A stretch of 64,000 bases of DNA from Phytophthora hibernalis (lineage: Eukaryota; Oomycota; Peronosporomycetes; Peronosporales; Peronosporaceae): contig JAAKBF010000287.1 in NCBI GenBank assembly GCA_012656075.1, positions 62,001 through 126,000 on the forward strand. The letters are read 5' to 3'. This document shows, piece by piece, positions 53,740-64,000 of the stretch. A program made the position numbers and the translations under genes. The first letter of the stretch is position 1. Each line of letters opens with the position of its first letter. The notes beneath the pieces are model-generated. The model saw only the letters and a list, made by a program, of their open reading frames with translations, did not search any database and was not told where the DNA came from.

Positions 53740-55333
53740 TCACGAAACAAGTCCGACCCTTTGGTTAGCAGCAAAGTAGGCCTGCCTCTTGGCCCAGGAC
53801 ACTGTGTCCGGGTAAATGAAGATCGGGTAAAGTGTGTTGCCGTGCGAAGCCGTAGATAGCATCGACTGCTCGTTGTAGTCGAAGTTGAACGTCATCTCCG
53901 TGTCGTACTGGTCCAGACATGGTGGCTACAAAATGACAAGTAAGACTCTGGCCTGAGCAGTCCTGAAAGCACACCACTTCTACCTCTGTGCAGTAATACC
54001 ATCCGAGCACATCATGCTTCTGCCACGAGCTGCTGGTGGATGCCGTGAAACCCTATGCAGCGGCCACGATCGTTAGATTAGCCCTGTCGCATCATCATTT
54101 GGACAACGTCTTACCACAAACGCCTCGTCCGAATCCAACCTCAAAGTAGCCGCCAGGTTGATTGGGATCGCCAGAATGGGGGTGTCGGTTTTGATCCCTT
54201 CATCCATAAACACCAGCAGAGTCCCCACTCGTCTACCTTCCGATACATCCTTGATGAACTTGGGCAGGTTTGTTGTCGCTGAGAAGTAAGGCACGTAGTT
54301 GTACTGGCGATTGACAGAGTTAGCAAAGGTTGAGGAATTTGCAAGCGCGTTACCTTGAGTTCGGGGTAGTATCGGATCTTCACGACGTGGACTTTGCCGT
54401 CGGCCAGGTCATGCACCGCTGTCGCAGAAAGTCGTGCGCTTTCATTGTCTGCATTGCTGCTTTGGCCACGCGAGTAAATGGCTACGTGATCGTAAAAGAC
54501 ATCCTCTCCAGTGGTCTCATCGTTAAACCAAGTGTCAAACTCGATTGCCAGTGAGTTTTGAGCCCGGTGAAGCCCATATTGGACCCTTGCGCCGCCAACG
54601 TCGCTGTTCGATCTTGATGCGAGTGCAGTACGAACGCAAAGCCGTCACCACCGTGAACTGCGCAGCTTTGGTACTCATGGAGCCCAAAGTTCTGGTCCTT
54701 GACTTCGAAACAGCGTCTAGACTGATCCGTGATCTGGAAGGTGAACCTCGTCTCGAAGCCTTGCAGAACCGGAAGCTGCTGTGCATACCAGGCAGACGAT
54801 ACCTGATTTGGCTGCGAGGCTGTCAGACGGAGGCGAACATCGCATCGAAGTTTCTCCTCGCTTGCTGCAAAAACATCTCGATGACCCAGTGTCGCAGTCT
54901 CGACTGCCACCCGCGCGCTTGTGGAGTGATTTTCAGTGCTACGAGACTCGAGACGAACTGCTTCAAGCTGTTCGGTTAAAACAACCTCCAATGTGGCTTC
55001 ACGGTCATCATCGGCGCCCGCAAAGTCGGAGTACTCAGTCTGTCGACAACGACTTGGTTGTCAATATTTGAGTATTGCAACGTCACACATACTCCACGAA
55101 GCAAAGCGAAACAGCACGTACAGGTGAATATGGCGCACAACGAGTCGTAGCAGCCTTGCCGTTCAATACCAAGCCTGTAGTCCCGTCAAAGTTGTAGTAA
55201 ACAAACTCTGCCATTCCACCCACACCGAGTAAGTAACCATACCGAGCCACTAGCAAAAGATAGAGTTACCTGCGCCACAAATTCCCAGAACCAGAGCAAA
55301 CAACAGTCCGTCACACACTGTTGCTCTCTTCAT
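53740..55333 (-). CDS. Secreted or ER L-type (legume-like) lectin
   Basis: Start MKRATVCDGLLFALVLGICGA is a signal peptide. Splicing (intron 55269 to about 55215) continues with 'EFVYYNFDGTTGLVLNGKAA', the first beta strand of an L-type lectin. Later exons give 'HGGDGFAFVLHSHQDRTATL', 'AAQGSNMGFTGL' and, after adding one A at 54556-54559 (TTTT on plus), 'NSLAIEFDTWFNDETTGEDV', containing the metal- and sugar-binding Asp and Asn residues. Then come 'HVAIYSRG', 'VHDLADGKVHVVKIRYYPEL', and after further introns 'RVGTLLVFMDEG' and 'GFTASTSSSWQKHDVLGWYY', the closing strand. A last exon (intron about 53979-53919) ends 'AYFAANQRVGLVS'. It binds carbohydrate outside the cell or in the secretory pathway. 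Confidence 0.8.
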
Positions 55334-55498
55334 CCGTCACTTTCAGATCTCTTGGCACTTGACACGCTTCGTGACCCTTCACGGGGATCTGGTTCTGTAA
55401 ACGAGTGCAACGTTCCCATACAACACCAACATCTTCCACAAGTTCACCAACTTATTAAACTTTCCACTCACATTCGAACTACGCACTGCAACTTAAAA

Positions 55499-56254
55499 TC
55501 ACGACTGTTTCTTCCACGCGTAGAACCCTCGGTAGAATGGTTTGCTCGCTCGTAACTCGAAGCAGTCCGTCTCGACCACCTCCTTATTGGCCACATACCA
55601 CTGGAACATCTCTCGGCACTCGGTTGCATTGTCCTTCTCGCCACATTTGCGCTCCCTCGCTTCTCGAACCACGTCGTAGTAGCGTTTACACGTCGTCGAG
55701 CCAATGTAGTCCACGAACCCCTCCCAGAACGCTTCAGTGTTGGGCGTTCGGCCGCAAAGTTGGTCCAGTTCGTGTCTCGAGCCGTTGTACATTGTGAAAA
55801 CCTCATGACAGTACAACGGCCATGTTTCCTGTTTCCAGGGTCGATGGGCATTGGCACCGGAGCATTCCGTAGCAGCTTTGGCTTCGGTGGCGTGGAACAA
55901 TTTGCACAAATGTTGCTGCTGCCAGGCAGAGTAGAGCTCTAGAAACGCTAAAGCTTTGGTTTTTGCACTGGAATCTGCCGGTAACTCTTGGACGCAACGA
56001 GTCAACGTGCTGTTGTCCTGGTAGAACAAGTTGAAGCTGTCGCCGCATTTTGCGTTTTGGTCCGCTTTCGAGTCGCACTTGGCGGTCACAAAGTCGCAAA
56101 TCAGCTCAAATTTGGAGCACAAATCGTGCATCTCGGGAAGCGAACTTGGAGGCTGCAGATACGGAGAGGACGAAGCTGTACGAAGAGATTGAGAAGCGCT
56201 GGGAAGCACGTGGAGAGCCGTGATAAGCAGCAGAAGAAGCCGGTGGAGTGCCAT
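55499..56254 (-). CDS. Cys-rich secreted protein of unknown function
   Basis: Single exon, 251 residues. The N-terminal MALHRLLLLLITALHVLPSA is a strong signal peptide with cleavage expected near residue 21. The mature part has about 16 Cys, several in repeated spacing ('CSKFELICDFVTAKCDSKAD', 'YCHEVFTMYNGSRHELDQLC', 'CKRYYDVVREARERKCGEKD'), and NxS/T sites, consistent with an extracellular disulfide-rich helical protein. The frame stays open 36 codons upstream, but Met at 56254 gives the signal peptide. No RxLR or LxLFLAK motif, so it is not a classical cytoplasmic effector. It lies between a lectin and a receptor kinase in the same orientation. No family recognised; an apoplastic role is a guess. 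Confidence 0.75.
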   Translation of the reverse strand: MALHRLLLLLITALHVLPSASQSLRTASSSPYLQPPSSLPEMHDLCSKFELICDFVTAKCDSKADQNAKCGDSFNLFYQDNSTLTRCVQELPADSSAKTKALAFLELYSAWQQQHLCKLFHATEAKAATECSGANAHRPWKQETWPLYCHEVFTMYNGSRHELDQLCGRTPNTEAFWEGFVDYIGSTTCKRYYDVVREARERKCGEKDNATECREMFQWYVANKEVVETDCFELRASKPFYRGFYAWKKQS

Positions 56255-56692
56255 GTTGGACTCGTAGATACCGTTACTAAATGAGGAATTTGTGCAAAAA
56301 ACAAAATGAGGTTCATGTAAATACGAAATGGCGAAGCCATAATATCCATAAGTTAGAACCACTAAGATGCCTTCGAAACCTCATAATAAAGGCGTCAGGA
56401 TCCGCGAATCCACCCGGTTGCATGATAATAGGAAGTCGTTGGCATTCCGTAGTGAGTTTCTTGATGTTCGGTCCAGTCTTTGGTAAACCATATTCATGCA
56501 ATGCGATTCTTGTGGAGCAGGTACGTGATGTAGCTGCTGATAAAAATCCCAAAAGATATTATCATTTGGGAGCTCCCAGGCAACTTCAGATGTTTCACTT
56601 GTACATGGATGGCAACACAAGCAGCATTTTCGACAAATAAATATTTGTATTTGTTCGCTTCAAAACTTGTACGCACAGTTTTCTTACCACGA

Positions 56693-59464
56693 TCAGTTTC
56701 CTTTTCCATCCTCAGAGCTCGTGACAGACCAGGCACCAGAATGCAGCGACGACGAACTGCGTTCCGAGGCGTGGATCATGTGGTTCAGAATGACCACGAT
56801 TTCTGAGGCGGTGGGGCGGTCCTGAGGGTTTTTCTGCAGACAACAGGCCGCCAGGTCCAGAATCGCCTTAGGGCAGTCGCCTGTGAAACTTGGACGCAGC
56901 TCGCCCGCCGCCACCAGACTCAAAATCTCCGCTTCTTGAATTTTCCCCCGATTCGACTTGTTCTCGTCGTTCCAGTACGGGTAGTCGTCCGTATCAATCT
57001 CCGACAGCACCACGCCGAACGAATAGATGTCGGCCGCCTCATCATAGTCCCGACCCAACAGAACCTCGGGCGCGATCCAGAAAGACGTGCCCACACCGGC
57101 GGTCATATGCGTCTCGACAAGGTAGCGCATACGCGAAATGCCAAAATCGCTCAGCTTGGCCTCCAGATACATGTTGAGCAGAACGTTTTTGGACTTGAGA
57201 TCACGGTGGATGATCTTGGGTTTGAGAGCGTGCAGGTACGATAAAGCCTCTGCAATGTGCAACGCAATCGTGGCTTTATGGGACTCCCAAGAGAGTCGCT
57301 CGCCCTTCATCTTGTAGCCGTGGAGTACATCACGCAGATCACCGTTGTCCATGAACTCAGTTACAGCTGAAATGTGTCTTAAGTTGTCCCAAGCCACACC
57401 TACAAACTCCACGATACGCGGATGGTACAACACGGCCATCATAATGATCTCCTTGAGAAACAGCTCAATATCCCCTGCAGTAGCATTGCGATCGGGGCGA
57501 ATCTTCTTGATCGCAACACGACGGCCTCTATATTCTCCCATGAAGACCAAACCGAAGCCACCTCTGCTGATACACCTGCCCATTTTCAACTGCTTGTTGT
57601 CGATGCGGTTGGTGATAATCACTGGGTCGTTGAGGAATACAGGGTCTACTTGGATTTGGGTGTCGTCAAAGTCGAGTGTCGCCAAATTCCTGCGAGTAGA
57701 AGTCGTTTTTCGAAGAAGACATGCGATGCGTCTTCTTGTGTGAGAAATGGTACCTCCAGAGAACGAGCGCGACCACGATGATCACAATAGCGCAGCCTCC
57801 TGCCACGAGGCCGATAAGCAAATAGTTGGAGCCACCCGAAGACGTAGCCACTGTGAAATACAACAAGAAATATACTGAGCACATTGCAAAAAATAATACT
57901 TTCGTGAAAGGAGGTGGATGTACCTGCCGTGGTGGTGCCATTGGTCACGCAAAATGTCCGATTGTGGGCGGTTTGCCATGTACCGGCAGTGCAAGTGGCT
58001 GACTCATCAGCACGATCCGAATCAAATGCTACCAGATCCTGGATAGCGCTGAACACCGTCGAGCTGATGTTAAAGTCAGTAATGTCATTCATGCTAATGT
58101 ATCTGTAGGGCAATGCAACATTTGTTTTTGTCAGTACCGCTCGTAAAGTGCTCTAAAATATGTAGGTTTACTCACAGCTCTTGCAAGTTGTCGACGTTGA
58201 AGACCACTGTCGGGAAGGTTGAGATGCTGTTGTTGGTGAGGTTTCTACTCCAGCAGGCAAGAGATGGTTATTACTAGCCCAGTAAAATCACGAAGAAAAC
58301 GAGAGCCACTTACAATATTTCCACAGCGCAGAACTGGTTCGAACAAGAGTGAGCGATGGATGAGCCCACGTAGGCAGCCGTCAAGTGGTTTGAGGACATA
58401 TCCCTGTTGTGTGCATTGGCAAGACAGTTACATCAGTACTTGCAGCTGCTTTGTATTCTGCCTCAGCGATAGATATGAATAGCGTACAGGTACATGACAT
58501 CCTCGAGCCCGCTGAAAAATTGTATCCAAATTTGATCATGTTGCAGTTTCTCAGCGTGCTGCATAGCAATAAAAACCACAACATCAAGAAAATGAGCTCG
58601 AGTCACTCGACTGTGCTTTTGACATAATGAACGCACATATTCAGCGTCGTGGACGGAAAGAACGTCGATGCGGTCTGCGTAATCGAAGACAAGTCGATAT
58701 TCTCAAGTGCTCTACAGAAATCAAAACTCTCCGCCGTTAGATTCCCTCCAAATAGTCATCACGCCCAAACCCTCACCACTCACACAGTGGTAACAGCGAT
58801 GGATCCGTCCTCGACAGCAGCAATGGACAATGTAGTGCCTGGTAAATCCTGATCCTGCGGCACGAACGTAATAGTCTGCGGGTACGTCCCCTGCCCGATA
58901 AATCGTCTATCAACACAACAGCATCAGCATAGTCTCGATATCAACACTCAAAATGTGCGACTCACAAAGTGGTCAAGTTGGTCGGGACCAGCATCGTGCG
59001 GATCGAGTCAATAGCCAACACATCGGACGACGTGAGTGTCGTCGGGTAGCTCTCACTGTCTTCATCTGTCCTCAACTTGACGTTAAACTCCCACGTGTCC
59101 GAGTCCAAGTACCCGGTCGAAAGACACGAACACGACGCGTTCACAGCCGTGTAGATGGCGGGACATCCTCCATTGGGGTGCCCTCATTTGTGCGACGCTG
59201 CACTGACGGCACCCCGTAGCACATTATATCAGTGCTCGAGAGATTATTAAGGGCTGAATTGACGCCCACCGCCAACTGCGTCTCGTTGTCGTCGAAATTG
59301 TCCGTGAACCATTCTTGGGCCAAAGTCTCCGCTGTGGTAGTGACGGACTCCGACGTCGAGGAGGACGACAAGCTCTGGGACTGTACTACGTGAGTATGAA
59401 ATAGTACCGACAGTGCGAGTAGAGTCGAACGTTGCGTCCATTTCGCTCGTAAACAACGCGTCAT
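56693..59464 (-). CDS. LRR receptor-like protein kinase, TKL type
   Basis: Signal peptide (MTRCLRAKWTQRSTLLALSV...HTHVVQSQ), an extracellular region with a Cys-containing cap ('NASCSCLSTGYLDSDTWEFN') and small one-repeat exons typical of oomycete LRR kinases, and a membrane helix 'YLLIGLVAGGCAIVIIVVAL'. The cytoplasmic kinase has glycine loop 'ISRGGFGLVFMG', Lys in 'VAIKKI', 'IIHRDLKSKNVLL', 'LSDFGISRM', 'SFWIAPEVLLG' and 'DRPTASEIVVIL'. All catalytic residues are present (K, HRD Asp, DFG Asp). HRDLKSKN and the activation loop fit the tyrosine-kinase-like/Raf-like group. One shift at GGGG 59175-59178 is repaired by a single base ('GTPNGGCPAIYTAVN'). Start at Met 59464, chosen for the signal peptide. 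A surface signalling role is inferred. Confidence 0.8.
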
Positions 59465-60715
59465 GCCGGACAAGGAGATATCCCACCTGCTCGCTGGTCG
59501 ACACTTTCGATTGTGAGACCTCGAAAGCTGGCTTTTGATGGCGATGGCGAGCTTAGCCGATTTGTTGACCAATCAAGGGATTTAGCGGATGAAGGAGCCA
59601 ATTAGAAGAGAGACCGTTTCAGCTTGCGTTCTGTATCAGATGGTAGCGTAGCATGTCGATGCTGTCAGTGTCGAGTGAGATGGCTACATCGAACCGATTG
59701 AGACCACTGCGCTCAGTGCTGACAGTCCAGAGCAAGAATCTATCCATAAATCGCTGAGATCGACCACTGTAGCTATTGAGGTGAGAACAGTCAAAGCATT
59801 TCGTCGAGTGCTGTCATTGTCAGCCACAATCAACTGACTGCACGACTGTGGCAATGCCTCGCGCTGTCGATTCAGGAATTCGAGCCTTCTCGCTGTCGAG
59901 TTTCGTGCCATTCGAGTTGGGCAGCGTGCTGAGTCAGCAGTATCTCGCAGAATTCGTCGGACTTCATTTGTTGTATATTCGCGCTCATCTCACGTTATCG
60001 GGTCCTGACTCAAAATACACAAATACCACCGATCTCAACTTAGGGGTGAAATGAAAGTGCCCACATACGCCCACTCGTTGAATACCTACATCGCTGTAGA
60101 GAACCCTCGCAGAAAGAGATAAGCTCTTTCACGCTCCACGAAACAATCAATGCATGCTCACGGTGTTGTATTTTGACTTAGCTGCCATATTGGAAGTGTT
60201 CTTAGGCCCGACTCGCCCCCTCTCGACGCTGTGGCGGGCTTGAAGGTTGGTTGAACTTCAGTGGAAGGAACGTCCATTTGGGAATGAGTTCATTGTGGGA
60301 AATGTATCCTCCGTAGAGAGCGTTCGAGAGAGGCACTGTACACGTAAAACATGTTTGCCGATCATCGTCCAGGAAGCATTGACCCCAGATAGCAAACTGT
60401 ATGCAGGTTGTCTTTCGACAACACAAATTCAGATTAAAACGCTGGTTGAGCAGGAATTATAACGGAGACAACTCGACGGCGGGCATAGGCTTGTGCCTCA
60501 ATTTTACTCACGTCATCGAATTTCCGGTCCAGCACCGATCGGGCTATCGCGATTTGCTGCTAGGGCATGTGAACACACAGCATAAACTTTTTAATACATG
60601 TATTAATGCTTGTGCATGTATCACGCCGTTGTCGCTTGTCCGACTCTCGTGTGTAGGAAAGGTTGTGTTGCTTGCTCGAGGCTCGACAGCGGTTCGTTTC
60701 CGCGCACCCCACCCT
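59465..60715. other. Intergenic, no supported gene
   Basis: Neither strand has a frame with recognisable domains or codon pattern. It separates the receptor kinase start from the promoter of the third carbonic anhydrase, and so probably holds two divergent promoters. Confidence 0.5.
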
Positions 60716-60724
60716 TCATTCGTT

Positions 60725-60741
60725 CCTCATTTCCAATTTGC
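60725..60741 (+). promoter_or_regulatory. Oomycete Inr/FPR core promoter of carbonic anhydrase 3
   Basis: CCTCATTTCCAATTTGC is an almost exact match to the oomycete GCTCATTYYNCAWTTT supraconsensus, 50-65 bp upstream of the ATG at 60790. Confidence 0.85.
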
Positions 60742-60789
60742 TCCCAACGAAGCAAATCCACATCCACTCGGGCCAGCCTCAACTCCATT

Positions 60790-61734
60790 ATGAAGTGTTT
60801 CACCGTCATCTCTGCGTTGATTGCATGTGTCCTTTCAACGACCTCTGTCACTGCTGACGGTGCGGAGGGTTCTGTGTGGGGATACAAACACAACGACACC
60901 AGCATGGCGAGTCCAGAGCAATGGGCTGAGCACTACCCGACGTGTGGCGGATCAAAACAGTCACCAATTGACATTGAGGTGTCCAGCAGCCGCAACGCGA
61001 AGACGCGCTCGCTCACGTTCAGCGGCGAGTGCACCGACTACAGTTTGACCCAGTCCGAGGAGTCGTTCAAGGCTAGTGTCAATGGCGGTACGTCCAACAT
61101 GTGCACCGCTGTGAAAATGTCCTAGTTGTCTAATGCTTTGTTTGACAATAGGCTCATGCGCGGTCTCGGCGAACGGTGCTTCGTACAACATGTTGCAGTT
61201 CCACCTGCACGCACCCTCGGAGCACACACTAAACGGTGAGCACCTGGACGGTGAGGTGCACTTTGTGCACAGCAACACGGACGGATCCGCTCTCCTGGTG
61301 GTCGGCGTCTTCTTCAAAGTCGAGGATGGTTGTGAGACTGATGCTTGGGTGGCATCCGTCCTTGGCGCGCTCGACACCGTCACCATGAACACGACGGTGT
61401 CCATGTCAACGTACGTATGCGGCGTGTGTTTAGTCGTGCCTTTCGTACATCTCGAATTGACAGTCTCGATCTTTGTTTCACTCCAGCACCTCGTACGCCC
61501 ACGTCGTCAATGCCGCGGCGGACGCCCATGGAGTGTTCAACTACGCCGGCAGCCTCACCACACCAGCGTGCAGTGAGATCGTGGACTGGTGGGTGGTCCA
61601 AGCCTGTCAAGATTTCCAGCACCGACCTTGAGCGCTTGCAATCGCAGCTGAAGGAGCTTCCGATCACAGACGACGGCAAGAACGCGCGCCCGGTTCACCC
61701 GCTCAACGGGCGTGTCGTTACCGCATACCTCTAG
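60790..61734 (+). CDS. Secreted alpha-carbonic anhydrase 3, one frameshift
   Basis: Three exons (60790-61087, 61152-61410, 61487-61734) with GT-AG introns in phase. It has a signal peptide (MKCFTVISALIACVLSTTSV), 'KQSPIDIEV', zinc ligands in 'QFHLHAPSEH' and 'EVHFVHSNT', and 'GSLTTPACSEIVDWWV'. It diverges clearly from copies 1 and 2 and carries an extra intron before the zinc motif, so it is an older paralogue. After 'DWWVVQA' the frame breaks at about 61604 (GCCTGTC). Two added C, or one removed C, continues with 'VKISSTDLERLQSQLKELPI' and a normal end. Same secreted CO2/bicarbonate role expected. Confidence 0.85.
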
Positions 61735-63420
61735 ACGTTTGCCTCCAGTACTTAATGTTAAGGCCTTAGATAGACTTTTTTCATAGAGAACACCTTATCG
61801 ATTTGCCTTGAGACGCGTCTTACAAACGTGAGAGCGTCCACTCGACCAATCCCCATATTTATGCTGCGTCATCAACGACAACATGAAGACACGTCGGTTT
61901 GGCCTCAATGGTGTTGTCCTTGGTGCGGTGGAGCTGACACCGGAATAAAGCGTTATTCCTGTAGCACAACGCCTTCTCCAAGAAACGAGAGCAGTTCGAA
62001 AATTAAAAGTTGATCGACCAAAGCGCTTCGAGACGACGACGGAGATTACGGCGACTTATTAGGAGTGCAGAGAGAGCTTTGTCTTGGGGTCGGCATCACG
62101 ACAACGGCGTTGCGACGCACTTCTTCAAGCTGGAAGGGCAGAGACCAGTAGTCACAGACCACTCACCAGAAAGCGGCAACCACACTTTCCTGCGCTACAG
62201 CGGGTTTTGCTGAGAAGGGCAGCACGATTTGAAGATTCTCGCTTGTCGGAAAACAGAAACAAAGTTAGCTAGCTTTGGTAAAGAAGATCGCTGTATAAGG
62301 TGGGAATCTTGATGCATTTGTTTTCGGATAGGAATCCGAGCATCATGTTGAATTCGTAAAAACTAGGATATTATGCGCACTTATATTTTTAAAACATGTT
62401 TTTGTAATAGCAGCTGGATGATGCCGGTTCCCCTATTATACAGATTTAGAGTCTGCCTAGAACTTAGTTCTATTACATGTATAGTGCCCGCAACATTGGT
62501 CGTCTTGCCCGAATAAAACACACAAACGACGAGATCTGTACAGGCAACGGTTTGACGGAAAATCTGTCGGGGAAATGCTGCAGGAATCGGTCCACTCTCT
62601 CAGCAGGAATATGAAAGCGATTAGCAGTTTTCAGAATCGAAAAATAAAAATTCCTTCCCACAATTAGTTGTCAAAGGAATAGCTTGAGAAGGGTTCATAA
62701 ACTTCATAAATTCGTGCGGATATTACAGGAGCATCGTTCTAAAACAACGACTCTAGATTAATGGCATTCCAGCACAGCAGAACAGCGAACACGCTGCTGT
62801 GACTGAAAATACACCGAAAATTTGCCTCATTTTCGGTGTAATAACCAGGTTTTGGTGTAAAGTAGTGAGCAATGCTTGATTTGATTGGTTAGGGTTAATG
62901 GGAGGGGGTGATTCCAGATAAAGACTCCTCCTCGAGGATCTTATCTACCCTTTGCGTGTAAGCGCGATGATATTGTAGCGAGTGCCAACTACAAAGTTAT
63001 GCAAACCAGCACCACCACTGTTGGCAGCGATTTCTAAATAACGTTCATAGAATGTTGTATCGAGTGCGGCAAAAGCAGCGAGCTCGGCAATAGTACTGAA
63101 GTACCCTTAACCCTTCTAGCCCCGCCGCTTATTCTGTATCCTACAGAATAATGAATAAGCTTGGTTTTAGTATGCTCTGAAAGTAGCCCCCTTCAGGTAA
63201 ACTGTACAGCGATCGTGCACTTCTAGCACAAAGCAGCTACGAATGATGACAAAACATGAACAGTGTACCCACCAGCTGCAAAAATAATGATCTATCATTG
63301 GCCCTCGCGAGCGTAACACACCGCCGATATTCTCCCGAACTTTAATACCTGTCAATTTCGGTATGAGGCCATCGTGATCCAGCGTTGACGCCGACCATCC
63401 GTTAAAGGCTCCACGCGGCC
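61735..63420. other. Intergenic, two small hairpins
   Basis: No supported gene. TACACCGAAAAT and ATTTTCGGTGTA flank a 7-base loop near 62811-62841, with GGTGTAA repeated just downstream. TTATTCTGTA and TACAGAATAA flank three bases near 63129-63151. Both could form cruciforms or mark small foldback elements. Confidence 0.55.
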
Positions 63421-63426
63421 GCCGCA

Positions 63427-63592
63427 GCTCGCGCGCAGAGGAAAAATCGCCCAGTTCTAACTAACGGTATTAGTGAGAAGGAACAGGGCGATTATTTTCC
63501 TCGCGCGCGAGAAAAAATCGCCCAGTTCTAACTAACGGTATTAGTGAGAAGGAACAGGGCGATTATTTTCTCTGCGCGCGAGCGAAGATACC
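63427..63592. repeat. Tandem dimer of a small inverted-repeat element
   Basis: A unit of about 68 bp with ATCGCCCAGTTCTAACTAAC at one end and AAGGAACAGGGCGATTATTT at the other occurs twice in direct tandem (about 63446-63503 and 63515-63573). Each unit is itself an imperfect hairpin (ATCGCCC with GGGCGAT, GTTC with GAAC). The pair is bracketed by CTCGCGCGCAGAG at 63429 and CTCTGCGCGCGAG at 63580, and the junction is a CTCGCGCGCGAG palindrome. Confidence 0.8.
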
Positions 63593-63697
63593 AGCCATGT
63601 CTATAAAGTGGTGAGTTTGTATTGAAGAGTTAACATGCAACCATATCCTAGACTGACGCCTCCTCCTCGTTTCCCTTGTGATCTTTCCTAGACGTAC

Positions 63698-63810
63698 ATG
63701 ACAGCGAGCGGCACGAAGACCTCGAACAAGTTGCTGCAACACGCACAGAAGAAACCAGTCTTGAGAGACCCTGTCTTCGATTCTGCGAATGCTGAGAAGA
63801 CATTCCGCAG
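63698..63810 (+). CDS. Putative first coding exon of a gene running off the right edge
   Basis: After a good acceptor (TTTCCTAG, 63692) the frame MTASGTKTSNKLLQHAQKKP continues 'DPVFDSANAEKTFRR' up to a GTACAG donor at 63811. The composition is protein-like and the frame closes soon after the donor, as expected for an intron. An upstream mini-exon at 63596 (ATGTCTATAAAGTG followed by GTGAGT) could be the 5' UTR or start. No family recognised from 38 residues. The opposite strand also has an open frame, but with poorer composition. Confidence 0.45.
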
Positions 63811-64000
63811 GTACAGGATACGCTTGATTTGATATTGCCATGATTAGAACGCCTCCGTTTTGTCTAATACGTGTTCGTGCATGGGGTTCGTATAGAGACC
63901 AAGTCCTCGATGTCCATGTTCGTATTTGGTGCTTGCTTTCTTCGTTAGTGAAATGCAATGTACGATGTATCCCTTAGTGGCGGCCATGTTGTATTTTCGT

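Noticed and set aside
55499..56254. Cys-rich secreted protein as an RxLR effector
   Set aside because: No RxLR or EER motif within 60 residues of the signal peptide.
1..64000. CRISPR arrays, prokaryotic operons or ribosome-binding sites
   Set aside because: Introns, oomycete core promoters and eukaryotic gene families show nuclear eukaryotic DNA. The repeats seen are inverted-repeat elements, not spaced direct-repeat arrays.
1..64000. rRNA genes
   Set aside because: No stretch resembling conserved small- or large-subunit rRNA was seen on either strand.

Overview
The window looks like nuclear DNA of an oomycete, most likely a Phytophthora or close Peronosporales relative. The grounds are short GT-AG introns (about 47-70 nt), three genes with a textbook oomycete core promoter (Inr 'TCATTYY' followed by 'CAATTTG'), secreted alpha-carbonic anhydrases, WRKY19-like Cys/His-repeat and L-type lectin proteins, and MULE-type transposons of the kind common in Phytophthora. 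Genus and species are inference; no search was possible.

Layout. 1-26.7 kb is gene-dense and mostly housekeeping. It carries a Cys/His-repeat protein (left edge), a RING-membrane protein, a GNAT acetyltransferase, a Gfo/Idh/MocA dehydrogenase, an EttA-like ABC-F protein, two tandem coproporphyrinogen III oxidases, a coiled-coil protein, a TEDC1-like centriole protein, a small unknown gene, a large unknown multi-exon gene, a BAHD-like transferase, a RidA/YjgF protein, an RBM45-like multi-RRM protein and an ABCG half-transporter. 28.2-29.6 kb and 52.35-53.7 kb hold two near-identical alpha-carbonic anhydrase genes. The roughly 23 kb between them is a repeat-rich island with a MULE transposase-SWIM-Ulp1 protease gene (33.7-37.5 kb), a SET-domain gene (39.3-41.0 kb), a second decayed MULE (41.4-42.7 kb), a pair of opposed MITEs (44.16-44.55 kb), an RNase H relic of a retroelement (48.1-48.8 kb) and other gene debris. 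53.7-59.5 kb holds three minus-strand genes for extracellular or surface proteins: an L-type lectin, a Cys-rich secreted protein and an LRR receptor-like kinase. A third, more divergent carbonic anhydrase lies at 60.8-61.7 kb. The right edge has AT-rich repeats and the first exon of another gene.

The main caution concerns the sequence itself. More than twenty otherwise good coding regions are broken by a single-base shift. In most cases adding one base to a short homopolymer (GGG, CCCC, TTT, AAAA) restores a conserved domain. This affects housekeeping genes and transposons alike, so I read it as consensus under-calling of homopolymers and not as mass pseudogene formation. Gene models below therefore span such breaks, and their exact proteins should be checked against reads or RNA.
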